NCBI RefSeq assembly: GCF_001590685.1
Contig: NZ_CP014616.1
Span: 867,001-931,000 of the forward strand
Reading direction: 5' to 3'
Length of the DNA stretch: 64,000 nucleotides
Source of the DNA: Sporosarcina psychrophila
GTDB taxonomy: Bacteria; Bacillota; Bacilli; Bacillales_A; Planococcaceae
The notes under the pieces: generated by a model
What the model was told of the DNA's origin: nothing
The model's input: the letters and a program-made list of their open reading frames with translations, nothing else
Databases searched by the model: none
Shown here: in pieces, positions 30,291 through 39,785 of the stretch
Position numbering within the stretch: position 1 is the stretch's first letter
How the letters are laid out: each line of letters begins with the position of its first letter
Made by a program: the position numbers and the translations under genes

Positions 30291-30944
30291 CTATAATGTG
30301 CGTGTAGTCTCCCCGTCAATTAATTTAAAATGAATATTAAACGATGTTCCGCTATCAATATGTTTTGGAACATCTGATAGTTCGAGTAATTCTTTCAAAT
30401 GAATAGGCTTTGTACTATTTGCTTCTATCGTAATTTTATATGGACTAGCTAAATTCATGAGCGACTCCATTCGCACTTCATCTTCCATGAAATGGGAATC
30501 TAAAAATTCCAACTCGAACGACACAGCTTCATTGCTTCGGTTATGTAATACAAAGTTACATTCTCCATTTAATAAGTCTGCTCTCACATTTTCAAAATTG
30601 CACTTGCCCTTCCCATCGTATGAAATTGCCGTAATGCCACTTGCTAATGTTTCTTGGTACATCGCAATGAGAAGCTTCGGTAAAATTGCATAAACTATTA
30701 CAACTATTACTATTGTTCGAAAGTGATATTTCTTCATGCCAATGACAAGTAAAATCATTGCGATTATAAACAAAATGGAACCAATTATACCAAGCAAAAT
30801 ATAGCCATCTTGATTGCGAATTGGAAACGACATGAATGTAGAATGTGCTTCTAACATTACATTATAAGGAAACGGGAAATATAAATACATACATATAATT
30901 AAAATAACAATTGAACTAATGAGTGCCACTTTATTTCTTATCAT
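30291..30944 (-). CDS. Membrane protein of unknown function
   Basis: A 217-aa protein with three predicted transmembrane helices (about residues 7-25, 49-70 and 76-95) and a C-terminal domain of about 120 residues, probably outside the cell, with a beta-sandwich-like pattern. ATG 30944 follows TTGGAGGT. It is on the opposite strand to its neighbours, between the shared segment and the DGQHR gene. Not recognised. Confidence 0.65.
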   Translation of the reverse strand: MIRNKVALISSIVILIICMYLYFPFPYNVMLEAHSTFMSFPIRNQDGYILLGIIGSILFIIAMILLVIGMKKYHFRTIVIVVIVYAILPKLLIAMYQETLASGITAISYDGKGKCNFENVRADLLNGECNFVLHNRSNEAVSFELEFLDSHFMEDEVRMESLMNLASPYKITIEANSTKPIHLKELLELSDVPKHIDSGTSFNIHFKLIDGETTRTL

Positions 30945-31281
30945 ATTATACCTCCAACTTCTTGTTCAACATGCCTACCCAGTTAGGTGAAATATCTGGT
31001 TAGTGAGTTGTTGGGTATAGTCTAACACATTTACAAATATTGGTGTAGAGAGACGAGTAAGTGTAGTAAATGTGATTGACTGTTATCAAAAATCGAGTCG
31101 ATAGCGTCTGAGTGCTTGAGAATACTGTTCTTTGATTATCCATGATGAAATACAATTATAAACTGCATAGATTGCTCTAACTGGATAACAGTAGGACCTT
31201 GATGTAAAAAAATATTCAAACATAATCAACCCTGGATGCTTAATTTAACACTCCTGGACTACTCATTTATAAATCCAGGTG

Positions 31282-31310
31282 TTTACTTCGTTTGTGATAT
31301 GTTGTAGTAT
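31282..31310 (+). promoter_or_regulatory. Probable promoter of the DGQHR gene
   Basis: TTTACT (31282-31287) and TAGTAT (31305-31310) are 17 bp apart. They lie about 35 bp before the ribosome binding site of the gene at 31349. Confidence 0.5.
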
Positions 31311-31348
31311 AAAAATAACAACATCACTTACTTTGGAGGAAATTACAT

Positions 31349-32794
31349 ATGTTATCTAAAACTGAACAACCAGAAAGTGCAAGACCTCTTAGCGAATTGA
31401 TTAAGCGTGGTGGCAACACCTCAGAGATGCAACTTAAAGTTTTTGTATCTAATAATCTTGGACATAATACACTTTTGGCCAAGATGCCAATGTTTGACTT
31501 TTATAGAATGTCGGATGTGGCAAATGAACGTGGTGAACATGGTGAACAAATAGCGCAACGAAAATTAGATATTAAACATGCTTCTGAATTAGCACTTTAT
31601 ATACTCAAGGGACTAATTGCAACTACTATTGAAATACATAAAGATGATAATGGACCCATAATGGTTGCTCGAGAAAGTATACAAGAATTGGTTGGAAAAC
31701 AACCTTATTTGTCAATACAGCCTCTCGTTGCAAATTTAAGAACTGCTGGACCAGGAGGGGCGAACCTTCAAGCTAGTCCTATTGAATTAGAAGATAATGA
31801 AAATATTGGCACGAGAGTTTGGCTTGGGCAAAGAGATATTTTGTGGATAGTCGATGGTCAGCATCGCAGAAAAGCAATACAAATGGTTATTGATTTTTTA
31901 GAGGATATTAGAATAGAACATAAATATCCTCCTAAGAAACACTCGTTATTCCCTTATAATCGTGATGACCGCACAGTGGCACAGGAAGAACTAGCGGTTT
32001 GGATGGAATGTTTAGAATTAACAAGAGGAGAGTGTACTGTTAGTTTAGAAGTCCATCTTGGATTAAATATTTTAGAGGAGAGACAGTTATTTCATGATTT
32101 AAACAACCTATCTAAGAAAGTAGAAAAAAGTCTTGCATTAGAATTTGATAGTTCAAATCCTGTTAATGCCTATATCAAAGAAGAACTTATAGAGGGAAAA
32201 TTGGTGGCTATTTCCCTTAAAGATAAAGTAGATTGGGACAATGATGACGGTTCACTTACACGAAAAGATATTGTTGCGGTTAATGCCCATCTCATTTTAA
32301 ATAAAACCAATATAAATGGTGCTACTCCAGCAATTGTAAAACCTCGTTTAATTATTGCCAAACGTTTTTGGGAAGCTGTTGTTCAAATTCCTGGATTTGG
32401 GGAGATAGATGCAAAAGCAAATACCGTATCTGCTCAACCTGTCGCACTTAAAGCGATTGCTAAGTTAGCTTATAACTTTGCATTTGGTCGTATAACTAAA
32501 GACGAACAGTTACTGGACAAGCTTTTAGATGGTATTACTGATTTAGATTTTAGCCATGACAATCCAATGTGGCGTTACTACCAATTAAATGATGAAGAAA
32601 TAGAACAATATGGATTAATAAGCTTAAAGGAATACTTGCCAAATAACGCTACTGGAAATAGAGATATTGGTAATTTTGACCCGAAAACGGGATGGATGCG
32701 TTTTGGTAGTAAACATAATGATATTTTTCCAATCATAGGAGATATGATTCGTTGGAAGCTTGACCTACCAAACAGACACCAATCAAAAAAATGA
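31349..32794 (+). CDS. DGQHR-domain protein (DndB-like)
   Basis: A 481-aa protein with the hallmark DGQHR motif at residues 169-173 (WIVDGQHRRKA) and the conserved downstream FHDLNNLSKKVEKSLALEFD segment, typical of the DndB/DGQHR family. DndB is the regulatory partner of DNA phosphorothioation (dndACDE), but no dndA, C, D or E gene is in this window. So it is a solitary family member, probably with another role in a defence or mobile context. TTTGGAGG precedes ATG 31349, and a terminator follows. The family is well supported; the function is unknown. Confidence 0.82.
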   Translation: MLSKTEQPESARPLSELIKRGGNTSEMQLKVFVSNNLGHNTLLAKMPMFDFYRMSDVANERGEHGEQIAQRKLDIKHASELALYILKGLIATTIEIHKDDNGPIMVARESIQELVGKQPYLSIQPLVANLRTAGPGGANLQASPIELEDNENIGTRVWLGQRDILWIVDGQHRRKAIQMVIDFLEDIRIEHKYPPKKHSLFPYNRDDRTVAQEELAVWMECLELTRGECTVSLEVHLGLNILEERQLFHDLNNLSKKVEKSLALEFDSSNPVNAYIKEELIEGKLVAISLKDKVDWDNDDGSLTRKDIVAVNAHLILNKTNINGATPAIVKPRLIIAKRFWEAVVQIPGFGEIDAKANTVSAQPVALKAIAKLAYNFAFGRITKDEQLLDKLLDGITDLDFSHDNPMWRYYQLNDEEIEQYGLISLKEYLPNNATGNRDIGNFDPKTGWMRFGSKHNDIFPIIGDMIRWKLDLPNRHQSKK

Positions 32795-32880
32795 TTATTT
32801 AACATGAAAATACACTAGCGTTATAGCATTGGCAATTTACCTGGTGGAAAAGAAGAGTTAAGTTTAGAGTCAATATTGAA

Positions 32881-32909
32881 GGGGTAGTCACATCGACTGC
32901 TCTTTTTTT
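32881..32909 (+). terminator. Terminator after the DGQHR gene
   Basis: GGGTAGTC and GACTGCTC pair (with G-T pairs), followed by seven T. Confidence 0.7.
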
Positions 32910-32942
32910 ATTTGATTTCAGAGTCTAACAATATACGAGTGA

Positions 32943-33050
32943 ATGTATGCTTTTCCATATTAGCATACATAACAAATTGCTTTAAATCAGCATTTAGTAG
33001 TTACTTACTTATTGAATGTATGGTATTGTTTATATATTGACAATACCATA
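32943..33050. promoter_or_regulatory. Two inverted repeats upstream of the short recombinase gene
   Basis: ATGTATGCT and AGCATACAT form one inverted repeat (32943-32970). TATGGTATTGT and ACAATACCATA form another with 11-bp arms (33019-33050), covering a TTGACA (33037-33042). The second ends just before the recombinase start and could be an operator for autoregulation or part of a recombination site. Confidence 0.55.
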
Positions 33051-33070
33051 CTAAGAAATGGGGATTTTTG

Positions 33071-33652
33071 ATGGCATATAAAGGTGGAACTAAAGGCGAT
33101 ATTATAAACGTACAACCGTTAAGAACTACTAAGGAAATAACCGATATGATTGAAGCTTTAAGTATGTCACCTAATACAGCAGGTCGTAACGTCTTGCTAT
33201 TCAAAATAGGCATCTCAACAGGGTTACGGATAGGTGATATTGTGAAGTTACGAATATGTGATGTTAGAGGAAAGTCCAACTTTAAAATAAGGGAAGGTAA
33301 GACTAAGAAGGAAAGAACTGTTCACCTAAACGCAATTATGGCGGATATAGCAGACTATACAGAAGGATTGGACAACGAAGCTTATTTGTTTGCTTCACGT
33401 AAGGGTGATAGTCACATCACTACAACACAAGCGTATCGAGTTCTTACGAGTTCAGCTGATTTATTAGGAAGAAGTGATATTGGGACTCATACAATGCGTA
33501 AGACGTTCGGCTATCACTACTACAAGCGTACGCATGACATCTTAACGTTAATGAATATATTTAATCATTCAGACCAATCAACGACTAAGCGCTACATAGG
33601 CATTACAGAGGAGGAGGTAGCAGATACCTTGAAAAATTTCCGTTTGTTTTAA
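33071..33652 (+). CDS. Short tyrosine recombinase (catalytic domain only)
   Basis: A 193-aa recombinase with only the catalytic domain: Arg in STGLRIGDIVKL, HTMRKTFGYHYY as the HxxR box, and HSDQSTTKRYIGI as the late region with the nucleophile Tyr. Lacking the SAM-like arm is normal for one group of small integrase-like proteins in Bacillus phages and plasmids, often used for dimer resolution. Start is ATG 33071. It could resolve island multimers or belong to a separate insertion that brought the TIR operon. Confidence 0.82.
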   Translation: MAYKGGTKGDIINVQPLRTTKEITDMIEALSMSPNTAGRNVLLFKIGISTGLRIGDIVKLRICDVRGKSNFKIREGKTKKERTVHLNAIMADIADYTEGLDNEAYLFASRKGDSHITTTQAYRVLTSSADLLGRSDIGTHTMRKTFGYHYYKRTHDILTLMNIFNHSDQSTTKRYIGITEEEVADTLKNFRLF

Positions 33653-33886
33653 AAGAAGAAGGTAGAAGATAAACATTTACATATATAGGCTCTATTTAAC
33701 AATCTTGTTGATTCTTTTGTTCAACTAATAGGGTAAAGTTAGTTCTTATAAAGGGTGTTTTGTCTAGACTGGAGCTATATCAATCTTGCAAAATTTATTT
33801 ATGATAATTTTCAGAAGGAAAGGATTAGAGGAATTAAGATATTTGAATTTTCATCCAAGAAATATATGTAAGTTTCTTAGGAAAAT

Positions 33887-33895
33887 TGTTATAAT
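33887..33895 (+). promoter_or_regulatory. Extended -10 promoter of the TIR operon
   Basis: TGTTATAAT is an extended -10 (TGn-TATAAT). There is no good -35. Transcription would begin about 60 nt before the first gene at 33961. Confidence 0.6.
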
Positions 33896-33960
33896 AGATA
33901 TAAGATTGTTAGATAGTTCAAAAAGTCATTATTATAACTTCAATAAAGGAGCCGTGACAT

Positions 33961-35163
33961 ATGGTTGAAAAACTTACAAGTACGAAATTTTCACCGAAAA
34001 AGAATATAGAATTGTTTCAACCTACAGAAGATGAAATAATAACTCTCAGGCATGCAATAAGTACACTAAACCAATTAGAAATTAATCTTATATTGGAAAA
34101 ACATAATTATAGGATTAGTTCATCTATTACAAAAGTAGGGGAGATTAAAAAATCAATATTTATAAATTTTAAAGAGGGAAATGTTAGTAAAGATATTTAT
34201 GAAGACCTAGTAGAATTTGCATTTAATCCAGAACTATATGTTTCTGATGGTTTTTTTCTCTCGTACAAAGGTAATAGAAAGGATTTAACAGAAAAAAAGT
34301 TGAAAGAGTATATTAAAGCTTGGAATAATAACCTTTCAACAGAATTACAGATTGAGAGCAAAATACAACTGAGTAGTTACAAAGGGAATATATGTAAATT
34401 GCAAATAACAAGAAACAATATTAAGTTTGTTTACAATACAAAAAGTGCTTATAGCACGCAATACTATGAAGAAACAAAAGGATTAGTAGAAGTATATTTT
34501 TCTAATAATATTGTTTATTTTCAAACTTCTAGCTCTCAAAAATACAGGTCGTTAAGAGCCGTAGTAAATTCATTTTTAACATTCCTTTTTGAAGATGAAA
34601 ATAAGTCTAGTAAATTAGAATTGACTGCACCTAAAATGTCTCAAGGTTTAAGCTTTACTATGTCTGAAGATGGTCAAGAAGCTATTTTACACGATAATAT
34701 AAACTCAAATACAATAAAATTATTAGACTTATTATTAGAATTAGTTAAAACAGGTTCAAATTTTAAAGATATTGAATGTATTGATATCTATTTCGACCAT
34801 GAAGATTCCGAATTACAAAATCTTAAATCAAAAATTGACAGACAAGGTTTTGGAGGCGGAGATTTACTTCAAAAAGGTGATATAATAAGACATATATTAG
34901 GTAAAAGGGTAATATTAAAACTTCAATTCACACTTAGTTACACGCAAACTACAAGTGATGGTAGTGACATAGTACATACAATTTTAGGTGGTATAGATAA
35001 TAATCTTCGTAATTACTTTCGACTTTCGATTAGTAATAACAACTTAGATTTAAAACATGTAATAGACAATGCTTACACAGATTTAAAAAGCATATTTATT
35101 GAGCATTATTCTAACAAAACAATAAGAAATGAAGCCGAAATAAAAAAACTATTAAGGTTATAA
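33961..35163 (+). CDS. Unknown protein, first gene of the TIR operon
   Basis: A 400-aa protein with no family I recognise. It has no signal peptide or membrane segment, is rich in Lys, Asn and Ile, and contains a Gly-rich stretch (RQGFGGGDLLQKGD, about residue 295). The middle is beta-rich (ITRNNIKFVYNTKSAY; VEVYFSNNIVYFQTSSS). AAAGGAG lies before ATG 33961. It ends 3 bp before the next gene, so all three genes form one operon. In this position it could be the sensor or effector of a TIR-based defence system; this is inference. Confidence 0.6.
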   Translation: MVEKLTSTKFSPKKNIELFQPTEDEIITLRHAISTLNQLEINLILEKHNYRISSSITKVGEIKKSIFINFKEGNVSKDIYEDLVEFAFNPELYVSDGFFLSYKGNRKDLTEKKLKEYIKAWNNNLSTELQIESKIQLSSYKGNICKLQITRNNIKFVYNTKSAYSTQYYEETKGLVEVYFSNNIVYFQTSSSQKYRSLRAVVNSFLTFLFEDENKSSKLELTAPKMSQGLSFTMSEDGQEAILHDNINSNTIKLLDLLLELVKTGSNFKDIECIDIYFDHEDSELQNLKSKIDRQGFGGGDLLQKGDIIRHILGKRVILKLQFTLSYTQTTSDGSDIVHTILGGIDNNLRNYFRLSISNNNLDLKHVIDNAYTDLKSIFIEHYSNKTIRNEAEIKKLLRL

Positions 35164-35166
35164 TTT

Positions 35167-35766
35167 ATGTGGATATCAAAAATCAACTTTTGTAAAATTT
35201 ATTTATATGAAAACGAATATGAATTTTTTTCCAATAGGAGATATGAGCGAATTGATAAATCATTAATTTATTTTGATAAAGTAAATAATAATGATATAAA
35301 ATCAAAGGAAATTATTACTTACAATGATAATTTCCAAATTGTAATTATTGGAAAAATCGCTATATTGTTTTCCGATAATTTCATTAAAGAATATAAGGAA
35401 GTAGATAATATTAATAAAAGTATTGATTTGATGTTAAAAACTATTAATTTAACGGATAAAAGTATTATAAAGAAATATTTAAATGAAGTTACAGGTAATA
35501 TAACCGAAATCATATTATCCCAGGAGAATTACTTTAACTATTTTGATTCTCCACATTTATATGGTAGTAAAATTCAACTATCTGAAGAATTTGAAACCAT
35601 TATGGATAATGAAGATTTGTTAATAAATAAAATTAAGTTTCAATTATTAGGGAACTCGACAATTACAATTAGAGACAAAAATTTATTAGAGTTTAGTGAA
35701 AATACTAGTAAACAAGAAAAGATATTGTTTCTTAATTTATTAGGACAAATATTAAATAAGGAATAG
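35167..35766 (+). CDS. Unknown protein, second gene of the TIR operon
   Basis: A 199-aa protein, very rich in Asn, Ile, Lys and acidic residues, without membrane segments or recognised domain. It has an AT-rich coding style like its neighbours. It is 3 bp after the 400-aa gene and 9 bp before the TIR gene, with a weak ribosome binding site (AAGG), suggesting translational coupling. It may act as an adaptor between the first protein and the TIR protein; nothing in the sequence proves this. Confidence 0.55.
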   Translation: MWISKINFCKIYLYENEYEFFSNRRYERIDKSLIYFDKVNNNDIKSKEIITYNDNFQIVIIGKIAILFSDNFIKEYKEVDNINKSIDLMLKTINLTDKSIIKKYLNEVTGNITEIILSQENYFNYFDSPHLYGSKIQLSEEFETIMDNEDLLINKIKFQLLGNSTITIRDKNLLEFSENTSKQEKILFLNLLGQILNKE

Positions 35767-35775
35767 AGGATTTGA

Positions 35776-36567
35776 ATGAGAAAAATTTCTGTAACTTTAA
35801 ATGGTGATGTCAAAATGTTGGAAATACCCCATGAAAAACATTTCGAAGAAGGCTTTTGTATTGACTTCTTTATCAGTATAGAGAAATTACCCGAAAAAGA
35901 GTTTCTACTATTAATTAAGGAAAAAACTGAACACATAGATTGGATTAGCTTTAAGGTAAGTGGTGTATTTATTAATTTAGATATTTTGAAAAAAAACTTT
36001 GTAAATTTATTTGCGGATTGTGATTGGATGACTGGGGATTTATTGGTATTACCACAATATGACAATGCTATGCACACAAATATACCTGTAGTGTCATTTG
36101 AGATGAGCAAGGAGGAAATTATGATGAAATCACCGAAGAAAATTTTTTTAAGTCACAAAGGTAGTAATAAGGTGTTTGTAAAACGCTATTATGATGTTTT
36201 AAAAACGATGGGTTATGAGCCATGGTTAGACGACGAAGATATGCCAGCGGGTAGTAATTTAGATAGAAGTATTTTTAAAGGTTTTAAAGATTCATGTGCT
36301 TGTATCTTTTTCATTACTCCAGAATTTAGAGATGAGGATTATTTAGCAGATGAGATAGATTATGCACATAGTGAAAATAGAAAAAAGAAGGAAAAGTTTA
36401 GCATAATAACACTACAGTTTGAAAACGAAAAAGGTGAAACAGGTGTAATCCCTGAACTATTAGAAAGATTTGTATGGAAAAATCCGAAACATGAATTAGA
36501 AGCACTTAGCCAGATTCTAAAAGCGTTACCTATTGAGGCTAATCTTATTGATTGGAAAAAAGAGTGA
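35776..36567 (+). CDS. TIR-domain protein with N-terminal extension
   Basis: A 263-aa protein. Residues 1-115 are an unrecognised, probably alpha/beta domain. Residues 120-255 are a TIR domain: KIFLSHKGSNK (122-132), YEPWLDDEDMPAGSNLD, and ACIFFITPEFRDEDYLADEIDYA, where Glu193 is the likely catalytic residue of NAD-consuming TIRs. Bacterial TIRs make cyclic-ADP-ribose signals or deplete NAD+ in defence (for example ThsB of Thoeris). No ThsA-like gene is here. An internal AAGGAGG (36109-36115) sits 5 nt before ATG 36121, so the TIR domain may also be made alone. Last gene of the operon, near attR. Confidence 0.8.
   Translation: MRKISVTLNGDVKMLEIPHEKHFEEGFCIDFFISIEKLPEKEFLLLIKEKTEHIDWISFKVSGVFINLDILKKNFVNLFADCDWMTGDLLVLPQYDNAMHTNIPVVSFEMSKEEIMMKSPKKIFLSHKGSNKVFVKRYYDVLKTMGYEPWLDDEDMPAGSNLDRSIFKGFKDSCACIFFITPEFRDEDYLADEIDYAHSENRKKKEKFSIITLQFENEKGETGVIPELLERFVWKNPKHELEALSQILKALPIEANLIDWKKE
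36109..36123 (+). promoter_or_regulatory. Internal ribosome binding site and start within the TIR gene
   Basis: AAGGAGG at 36109-36115 followed after 5 nt by ATG 36121 (in frame, residue 116) is the best Shine-Dalgarno of the operon. It would give a 148-aa TIR-only protein besides the full-length one. Confidence 0.6.
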
Positions 36568-36762
36568 AATTTTAATAGCCGTTTTTTAAAAAAAAGATAA
36601 AGATTTGCACGAAGTATTTGATTTGCTAATAAGTATACTTTTCAATATACTTCATGATAGAAGGTCATTGAACCAAGTTCGTAAATATGTAATACTCCCT
36701 AGCGAATAAAACCGTCAAATAAATAAGTATGGAAGCTCCACAAACGCTTATGGCTCTAGGCT

Positions 36763-36862
36763 CCGGCATAATGCCACGCGAATCCAAATAGACAATCTAC
36801 ACGCGTAGATGCTTAAGTGTTAGAGCCTCTGGACGCGGGTTCGACTCCCGCCGTCTCCATAT
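36763..36862 (+). repeat. ssrA 3'-end duplicate (attR of island 1 / attL of island 2)
   Basis: Exact 100-bp copy of 23717-23816, the tmRNA 3' end. The upstream tmRNA body is absent, so it is a site duplicate, not a second gene. The next island's broken integrase lies just beyond it, as expected for tandem insertions at the same site. Confidence 0.92.
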
Positions 36863-36997
36863 CGAGAAATCATATGGTTTCAAACAACGTCAAAACTCTT
36901 GTATATCAAGGGTTTTTTCTTTTGCCTTGTTTCAACTGATGTCATTGAATATCAATCGAACGTAGTCAAAAGCGTAGTCAAAATGTAGTCACTAATT

Positions 36998-38164
36998 TTA
37001 CATCTCTATATAGTTAGCGAACTTCAGTATTGCTTCTTCTTTCGCCTTCTGCGTCACATGTGTGTAGATGTTCATGGTCGTTTGTATATCAGTATGTCCT
37101 AAACGATCTTGCACTTCCTTCAAACTGGCACCCGCCTCAAATAACAATGAACAATTTGTATGGCGTAGACCATGTGTTGTGATTGTGCCTAGCTTGTATT
37201 TATCCTGTACATGCACAATCCACTTACGGGTTTTGGTGTGCTGCATGTATTCGTTGCGTTCATTGCTAAAAATAAGTTGCTTAGGTTGTAGCATATTAAA
37301 GCCCAACACTAAATAGTCTTGCTTCTGCTTTTTCTTCCACACCTTTAAAATAGCCATTGTTTTGTCATCCATTTTAATTGTGCGTGCAGCACCTGTTTTC
37401 GTGGACTTCACATATAGCTTATTATCCTTACCACGTGATAGTGCCTTGTTTATGCGTAGCTCATTGGTGGTGAAGTTTAGGTCTTTCCATGTAAGAGCTA
37501 GTGCTTCTCCTTTACGCATCCCACTGAACGCTAGTAGGCGGAATAAGGCATATGCTTTGTAGTTACTTTCTTGTTCTAAGCATGATAGGAACTTGATAAA
37601 CTGCTCACGCGTGTAGAAATTCTCCGCTTCATCTTCATCCGCTTCAATAGACTTCTTAGAGGCGGGCATATCTACATGTGTAAATGGATTTGATTGTATA
37701 TAGCCAAGCTTAATGGCGAAATTTAGAACCTTTGCAGCATATGCTTTTACCATACGGAACCTCTTTAACTTCGTTGCCCACTAATCCACATGCTTTTGAC
37801 ATATATCCACATGTATCTATTCAATTTTATAAGCACCCATCGAGGGAAGTATGTGATTTCTGAAGAGACCAGTCGTTTTAACAAATGAGCTTTCCTCAAC
37901 AGTTTTTTCGTATTGTACGATCCATAGGTCGTAAAGCTCTTGATACGTTTCAGCACGTTCCTGTTGGTACGTACCGTTTGCAATATCTAACTTAATACGA
38001 GCTAATGCCAATTCAGCTTTTTTACGTGTTTCAAAGCCACGTTTCGTTGTGCGCTTCTGTTTACCTGTTAACGGATCAATGCCTAAATAAACGGGAAACT
38101 CGTATCGTAACGTACCGTTTTTCAGCTTGTAGCTTCTGATAGATGATACTTTCTTCTTTGCCAT
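36998..38164 (-). pseudogene. Tyrosine recombinase (integrase), disrupted
   Basis: A phage-type integrase in two frames. The N-terminal part (starting MAKKKVSSIRSYKLKNG, to about 37817) has the arm-binding AP2-like domain (PLTGKQKRTTKRGFETRKKAELAL). The C-terminal part (37753 to 36998) has the catalytic residues Arg (SGMRKGEALAL), HxxR (HGLRHT) and LGHTDIQTTMNIYTHV. Between them are a frameshift and an in-frame TAG (in a remnant resembling ICQKHVD*WATKLKRFR). Intact, it would be about 385 aa. It faces the ssrA copy at 36763-36862, so it probably integrated island 2. Confidence 0.88.
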
Positions 38165-38358
38165 GGTAATTCCTCCTGAATCAGTTGCGGGGGGCAAATG
38201 ATTAAAGAGAGGATTTACCTCTAGGGACATTATAACTGAATCCCATGGTAAATCCTCATACACAATGATTAAAAGCCATGAACTTGAAAAAACGACTTCA
38301 TATCAAGCTGAAAGAAGCGCTTTTTTCTCAATACTTCTCCCCTGTTTCTTACAGAATT

Positions 38359-39471
38359 TCATTCATCTATAGACACGTCTACACCAGCTGGTATTAAGGT
38401 AGTGTCTTTTATCGGGTTTGAACTAAGATTTAAAAATTTCAACGATGTCATCCCCTGCAATGGAGTGATATCCGTAATTCTATTTTCATCAAGCCATAAA
38501 TGGGTTAACGCTGTTAACTTTTCTAAAACGCCAATATCTTCTAACTTGTTCGATTTAAGAGTCAACCATTCTAGAGATGTTAGATTTTGCAAAGGAGTAA
38601 TATCTACAATGCTGTTTTCGTCTAAAGACAATTCTTTCAGAGAAAACAAATTTTGAAGTACTTTGATATCCGAAATTTCATTATCTCCCAAATCTAATTC
38701 TTGCAAAGCGCTCATGTATTGCAGAGGAGCAATATTTACAATTTGGTTTCCGCTATAGCTTATTTTTTTAAGTGATGTTAGGTCTTCTAACAACGGAATA
38801 ACTTTAATATCATTGTCTTCTAGACTTAGCCATTTTAGGGAAGTCAGGGAGTGTAAAACTGAAAAGTCTTTAATCCCAGTTGAATCCAGAAATAGAATGC
38901 CCAGCGATTTTAAATTATTCAGTGGATTGAAATCTTCAATTGGATTAGAATTCAGAGTTAAACTATACAGCGATGGCATATTCTGTAATAGTGAAATGTC
39001 TATAATTTTATTTTTTGAAATATCTAAACTTCTAAGGGATGTCAAACCTTGTAGTGGTGTAATATCTACAATGTCATTACTTTGAAGAACTAGTTCCTCA
39101 AGGTGAGTTAAATTTTCTAACGGAGAAATATCTTCAATCTCTTGATATTCAATATGTAGTGATACTAATTTACTTGCAAATTCTAACCCTTTTAAAGATT
39201 TAACTTTAGGCTGGTCCAGGTCCGCATCCACTATTATCTCTAATTGCGTTAACTCCCCTATTTCCTCTTCAGTAGGCCTAGTCTCGTCCTCCTCAAATTC
39301 ACTTAATCCTAATTCATCAAGAACGGCCGTTCTCAATTTATAGTCCTTAATAATACTGCTAGATTCTATTATTTCTTCGACTTCATCTTCTGGTTGTACA
39401 GGAGCCGCTTCATTGCTACAAGCAACAAGTAAAATACTTATTAGGAAAATCAATGGTTTTATTATTTTCAC
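38359..39471 (-). CDS. Leucine-rich-repeat lipoprotein (internalin-like)
   Basis: A 370-aa protein with a lipoprotein signal (MKIIKPLIFLISILLVAC; lipobox LVAC) and about twelve 22-residue leucine-rich repeats of the internalin type (consensus LxxLxxLxLxxNxIxDIxPL) from about residue 75 to the end. It should be anchored to the outer face of the membrane and bind protein or another ligand. There is no sortase motif. Its low GC matches other island cargo. The function is unknown; LRR surface proteins often mediate adhesion. Confidence 0.85.
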   Translation of the reverse strand: MKIIKPLIFLISILLVACSNEAAPVQPEDEVEEIIESSSIIKDYKLRTAVLDELGLSEFEEDETRPTEEEIGELTQLEIIVDADLDQPKVKSLKGLEFASKLVSLHIEYQEIEDISPLENLTHLEELVLQSNDIVDITPLQGLTSLRSLDISKNKIIDISLLQNMPSLYSLTLNSNPIEDFNPLNNLKSLGILFLDSTGIKDFSVLHSLTSLKWLSLEDNDIKVIPLLEDLTSLKKISYSGNQIVNIAPLQYMSALQELDLGDNEISDIKVLQNLFSLKELSLDENSIVDITPLQNLTSLEWLTLKSNKLEDIGVLEKLTALTHLWLDENRITDITPLQGMTSLKFLNLSSNPIKDTTLIPAGVDVSIDE

Positions 39472-39785
39472 TGTATATCTACCTCTTTTTCAATTAGCTT
39501 ACCGCATTATTCCATTTCCGGCAATCTGTTAAGTGATTTTTATGCCTTGGTTTTTAATCGGAGGGATTGCGTAGTTAGACTAATAAAACGACCGGCGGTT
39601 ATGCTGGGAATTTTAGGGACCCTCACTTATAGAAATGCAAAATAGCTATTCAGTCGTATTTGGAATAGCTACATTAACTTTTTTCAATATATTTTTTATC
39701 CAACGCATAACGACCTCAAAAGGGGGTCTTCTTCAATAACTGGCTACCGCCGATACGAATCTAAATACTTCATCATCATTGACAA

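Larger units (their letters stand above)
23817..36862. mobile_element. Genomic island 1, integrated in ssrA
   Basis: A 13-kb segment bounded by the exact 100-bp ssrA repeat. It starts with a tyrosine recombinase next to the attachment site and carries a primase-type replication protein, two HNH-type proteins, a DGQHR protein, a second recombinase and a three-gene TIR operon. Base composition is clearly more AT-rich than the flanking glycolytic genes. No conjugation or phage structural genes are seen, so this is a small, probably mobilisable or satellite-like island. Confidence 0.88.

Noticed and set aside
31349..32794. Complete Dnd phosphorothioation system
   Set aside because: Only the DGQHR protein is present; no cysteine desulfurase or DndCDE-type proteins in the window.
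33786..33968. 60-aa reading frame ahead of the TIR operon
   Set aside because: No ribosome binding site; it spans the extended -10 promoter and overlaps the first gene start.
33961..36567. Thoeris defence system
   Set aside because: Thoeris needs ThsA (SIR2 or related NAD-binding effector). Neither upstream protein shows SIR2, SLOG or Macro motifs, so only the TIR part is comparable.
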